The position numbers and the translations under genes are program-made. 20,355 nt of DNA from Paulinella micropora (Eukaryota; Cercozoa; Imbricatea; Euglyphida), in assembly GCA_009731375.1 (NCBI GenBank), contig BJOX01000341.1, positions 258,809 through 279,163 on the forward strand. The letters are read 5' to 3'. Below the pieces are notes generated by a model. That model was given only the letters and a program-made list of their open reading frames with translations. It made no database searches and was not told the origin of the DNA. Positions 16,431 through 20,355 of this stretch are shown piece after piece. The first letter of the stretch is position 1. Each line of letters opens with the position of its first letter.

Positions 16431-16940
16431 AGCGTTATAATTTTTCTCCTTCTCCAAAAACACTTCCGATCAGTAAATATATTGTCTTTTAATAACATAC
16501 CCTTGTATTCAATCGGTTACCTTAATATAGTACTAGGGGGCCAGACCTAATAACTATATCCAAAGCCGGGGTGAGTGAGCCCGACCATGCGATATGCCGA
16601 CACAAGTAGAGACGGACCGTGCTGGTATGACGATATTAAGTATATCCAAAGAAAAAAATTTAATATGTCTACTATGAGAACATTTTTTGAGAACATCACC
16701 CTGGATACTTGAAGCAGGGTCGTACCAGGAACACCATCGCTAAACTCACAAGCGATCCCCTTATACGGTGTCGTATCCATTTGCCGATTGACCCTCGCAC
16801 TCATATGTTGCGATAAAAATGCCAAGTAACAACAATGGTATAAAAACATTTTAATAAGACATGATCTGACATGGGCACTATGAGATTAATCCACATGCAG
16901 CTTTCAATGTCCGACGCGTGATAAAAGAAAAAAATGTCAC
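16431..16940 (-). other. Region between gypsy pol stop and repeat B, possible 3' LTR/UTR
   Basis: No convincing gene; a 100-codon minus frame (16547-16849) has no recognisable domain. On the minus strand this follows the pol stop directly. It has no obvious long polypurine tract, so the LTR start cannot be placed. It may be 3' UTR plus the first half of the LTR whose second half is repeat copy B. Confidence 0.35.
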
Positions 16941-19900
16941 TTACTGCCTTCGTCGCCTTGCGCGAACCCCTTTGCCAGGTGGCGGGCCGCCAACAAAAGT
17001 CAAGTCAAACTTCGACTCCTCCAGAATGTCCCATATTTTGTTAGGGATGGCGCCCAAAGATAAGTCAAAAGGAATGTCAAGCACTCCTCTAGCAGTGACT
17101 GAATAGTCCACGCAGTGTGGTCTTTGTCTCGAAGGGTAATAGTATCATCCCATGTCTCGAGATTTTTCGCGTCTTTGTACACCGGTAAATATTGTCTAGC
17201 TTTTGGATCCTCAACAGGGTCCATGCTTCTCCAAAAATGGAGTACCGGTTGTATCGTTTTTGCTGCTAAGGATCTCTTCGATGTCCGTGCTGCCCGTGTA
17301 GTCTGCGGGACCGCCACAGCTCGCATGAGATAAAGATCTGAGAGAGTGTCATCGGCAACATGAGATTCTGCCGGTCTCAACAGATAAAAAGCGTCTCGGA
17401 CCCACTTGATGGCCGCAATCGCCTCTCCTTCCTTCCATCGCACATGTCGAATGTCCACATTACCCGCGTTCGGGTTAGTGTCCTTCTCCCCTCCTCCTCC
17501 ATGGACATCCGTCGCTCGCGTCGACCTTGCCACCTTCCTCGGTTGGTCGAAGATGAGATCGTTTTGCGCTCTCCTCCTCTGCGCCTCCGTGAACTTCTCC
17601 TTCGTACCGCCGCGGACTATGGGGGCTTTAGACTGAGTCCCCGCCGCGCTTTTGCGGTTTGAGTCTTCCTTACTCTCCTTCTCGGTCTCCTCCTTCTCCG
17701 TGACCGGTGCCCGATAGGCATTCTCCTCCTCTAAGGTATCCTCCTTCTGTATAGGCGGTACCTCTTTGAAGTCCTCCTTCATCCGTTTCAACGCCTCCTC
17801 AACGGATTCATCCTCAAGTAAGAAGGGGTCATATTTGATCAGCCTTCGAACATTCACAATCTGCACCTTCCCTCTACCCCTGATCTTATAATTCAGAGGT
17901 CCCATCTGTTCCATGATCTGGTATGGTCCTTTCCAGTGGGTAAACAGCTTAGAGCTAACCCCCTTAGGGACTTGAGGATGGTACAAGAGTACAATATCCC
18001 CAACCTGGAAACGGACTTGATCTAAGTGCGCTTGTCGCACTCCTTGTGCGTCAGTCTTTCTGCGCTCCGCCTCCCTGTGCGCCGCAACTATTTGTTCCGC
18101 CTCCATCTTCGCTCTTAGTCTCATCCCGAACAACTCATCCTCATCTGCCCAAGTGTCTTTTGGATGCAGAAGTGAGGTTGGGATATTAGGCTCTCGGCCG
18201 TAAACCAATTGATATGGCGAGACTGAGCTCCTGGCTCCTCCTAATGCCGATGAGGGTAGACAGTTCATTGCAAAGGCAAATGAAGGTGCTGCCTCCACCC
18301 AGGCTCTCTGATTCTCCTTCTTCATACAGTACATCTTAAGCGAGGCTTTGAGAGGTCTATGTACCCGCTCGATCTTGCCATTCGCTCTCGGGTTATAGGC
18401 AGTAACATATTGCCATTTCATCCCGTAGTACTTAGATAGTCTGTCGATGACTTCATTATTAAAGTCAGAACCTCGATCAGAACATATCTTTCTAGGCACT
18501 CCGATCTGCGAGACGATCCTATCGATCAGAGCCTCCGCAGTTGTCTTGCCTGTAGCGTCCTTAACAGGAACAACCCAGACATAATTGGTGGCTCGATCTA
18601 TTGCGGTAAGAAGGTATCTGTACCCTTCTGCCGATTCGGGGAAAGGTCCCACATGATCGATGTGTAAAAATTCAAACATCCCGGCGTGTAACGGGAATGT
18701 ACCGATCAGGCCAAAGTTCGCCTTCAGCGGTGTCTTTGTGGTTTTGCATGGGATGCATGCGTCCACTTCCCTGTCTATCTCCTCCTTCATCCCTTTCCAC
18801 CAAAATCGCCTCGCTATGAACCAATGAGTTCTTTGTCGACCCGGATGTGCCAGTAAGGGGCAGTTATGGGCTGCGACATATATAAAGCGCCTCAACTTCT
18901 CTGGTACCCAGAGAGTCCATTTGTCAGGCTGTGATGCAAATTTGCCATGCTGGCCCTTGTACCACAATAGCCCATCTCTCCACGCCATCTCCTTCATCTG
19001 ATCTTTGATCTGTGGAGTCTTTTTAAGCTCATTAGGGTTCTTGTATAACGTTATGAGCTCCTTGAACTCCGGATCCGTCGCCTGTTGCTGCCTCCACGCG
19101 GTAGGCGAGGCGATATGAATAGTACCGTCCTCCAACCTTACTCCTACCCTTTCCGGGTCTTCATCAAGCTCGCTTCGATTTTCCTGTGGAGGTTCAGTAC
19201 AGACCTCAGTCGTCTCCTCCTCTTCTTTTATATTCGCCTTCGCGTTCTCGTATGCCTCATAAGACCACTCAGCGTCTTCGAGAACATGCGCCTCACAGCA
19301 TATGCCATGCTCCGGGCCTTGAGGACTATATCGTAGACCCGTGCGGTCATAACGAACGCCTCTTGCCATCTGCATCGCCTCTATGTGGCTCACCTCGTAT
19401 ACCTTGTCCGTGGACAGGTCCATCATCTCCACTGATGATACGAGAGCCGACACCTCCGACTGAAACTCTAGCCTGGAAAGGCTATCAGCGACTACGTTTC
19501 GCTTTCCCGGTAAGTAGACCATCGTGAAATTGAAACATGACAAGAAAGCTTGCCACCGCGCCAAACGGCCGGTTTGTTCATGATTCATCAACCAAAGAAG
19601 GTTGTGATGATCGGTCCTAACCGTGAATAGAGGTCCTCCCCACAAGTATTCTCTGAGCCTCTTGAGAGCCCATACTACTGCCAACGCCTCCCTCTGTCGC
19701 GTGCAGTAATTTCGCTCCGCCGCACACAGCTTTCTACTAATAAACATGATCGGGCGCAACTTTTTCTCCTCATCTTCCTGTTGCAGCACCGCGCCAATCG
19801 CAAACTTAGATGCATCCGTGTCGACTACGAACGGTTTCGTAAAGTCGGGCATCATAAGTACTAATCCGCCGTCCTTGGGATCTTTATAAATGATATCTTT

Positions 19901-20077
19901 GAGCGTATTAAACGCCTGCAAAGCCTCCTCATCCCACTTCTCAAAGTCTCCAAAATCAATCATCTTCTCCAGCTTAGCCCGAGTTGCACCCCAATCGGGT
20001 ATGAACTGGCTGTAGTACTGTGCCATCGCAAGAAAAGAGTGTAACTCCGTGCGATTCTTTGGCAACTGTCTACTCAT
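16941..20077 (-). pseudogene. Ty3/gypsy pol: RNase H, integrase, GPY/F, C-terminal tail
   Basis: Main frame 20077-17000, 1025 codons. The first ~25 residues are the end of reverse transcriptase (NRTELHSFLAMAQYYSQFIP). RNase H spans about 80-200 with D88, E130, D156 and D198. The integrase zinc finger is H404-x6-H411-x29-C441-x2-C444, and the catalytic core is D474, D534 and E570 with exactly 35 residues between the last two. A GPY/F module lies around 690-745 (THWKGPYQIMEQMGPLNYKI). A charged linker and a tail of about 250 residues that I do not recognise follow; no chromodomain is evident. Near 17108-17125 the frame breaks: another frame takes over (IPNKIWDILEESKFDLTFVG) and stays open for 55 codons to TAA at 16941-16943 with a basic end (RARRRRQ). 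All catalytic residues are intact, so decay is recent or the breaks are assembly errors. The ATG at 20077 is internal to RT and not a true start. Confidence 0.9.
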
Positions 20078-20355
20078 GATCTCTTTTCGCGCGATATCGA
20101 GACCCTATTATGAGAAATCTCGTAACCCAAATACGTCACACTTGTCCTGGCAAGCTGACATTTCTTTAGGTTGCATTTCAGGCCAAAAGCTCCGATGCGC
20201 CTGAAGACATCTGACAAGTGATCGATATGCTCTTCCATTGTGTTAGAGTATACGATGATGTCATCGATGTAACAAAATGCATATTCTCCCGCCTTCTGTC
20301 CTCTCCTTCTCATAAAACCATCCTCCGACTGGTCGTCATATTGACCGCTCAACAT
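20074..20355 (-). pseudogene. Ty3/gypsy reverse transcriptase, C-terminal half of palm
   Basis: Partial; it runs off the window edge. It holds the catalytic YIDD box (FCYIDDIIVYS), then HIDHLSDVFRRIGAFGLKCN and KCQLARTSVTYLGYEIS, the usual RT motif series up to the connection with RNase H. It ends in TGA at 20074-20076, overlapping by four bases (ATGA) the ATG at 20077 of the other frame. Protein homology crosses the junction: the other frame, read upstream of that ATG, gives ARKEIMSRQ before LPKNRTEL. So this is one protein broken by a one-base shift near 20085-20100, not two genes. A short charged stretch (YDDQSEDGFMRRRGQKAGEY) sits before the YIDD box where most gypsy RTs have fewer residues. 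Gag, protease and the 5' LTR lie outside the window. Confidence 0.88.

Noticed and set aside
16547-16849. 100-codon minus-strand frame after gypsy pol
   Set aside because: No domain or good composition; it lies where 3' UTR or LTR sequence is expected.

Overview
This window is repeat-dominated nuclear DNA from a eukaryote. The evidence is a gene piece with two GT-AG introns that join its reading frames exactly, long microsatellites, relics of LTR retrotransposons from two superfamilies, a tRNA-derived SINE-like unit, and assembly gaps (N runs at 1245-1498, 2814-2823, 8545-8856 and 13265-13855). Nothing suggests a bacterium or phage. The mix of expanded microsatellites and retroelements would fit a large protist or algal genome (a chromerid or dinoflagellate is a guess), but no gene here fixes the taxon.

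Layout. 1-720 is A/C-rich low-complexity DNA. 721-1244 is the first copy of a dispersed repeat whose second copy lies at 15898-16430. 1499-3756 (minus) holds a decayed, intron-containing gene that resembles a protein family found near eukaryotic transposons. 3757-4760 is mostly anonymous, with one weak plus-strand ORF. 4761-6215 is a chain of microsatellites (CT, CA, TATC, ATAC, GA, GT) separated by short unique patches. 6216-7950 leads into a large TTG-type repeat tract. A 186-codon plus-strand gene, with a C2H2 finger, a charged helix, a possible UBA-like segment and an NZF/RanBP2-type finger, starts at 7954 directly after that tract.

From 8891 to 13264 the character changes: no large microsatellites, stop-rich in all frames, and built from old mobile-element remains. 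These include a Ty1/copia RNase H relic (8995-9530, plus), a SINE-like unit (9608-9734, minus), an exon-like minus-strand frame (10174-10443), a large diverged inverted repeat (about 10505-10995 against 11700-12141) and several strong hairpins. 13856-15030 is another microsatellite block (GA, CAA, GATA, GGTA, GGATA). 15031-15900 is unique DNA followed by a three-unit array of near-identical hairpins.

16941-20355 (minus) is the 3' part of a Ty3/gypsy pol gene: the end of reverse transcriptase, then RNase H, zinc-binding and D,D-35-E integrase, a GPY/F module and a long unrecognised C-terminal tail. At least two frame breaks interrupt it. The repeat at 15898-16430 lies just downstream of this pol and may be part of its 3' LTR, with 721-1244 as a related solo copy. 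Apart from the small zinc-finger gene, almost everything readable here belongs to mobile DNA in different states of decay.
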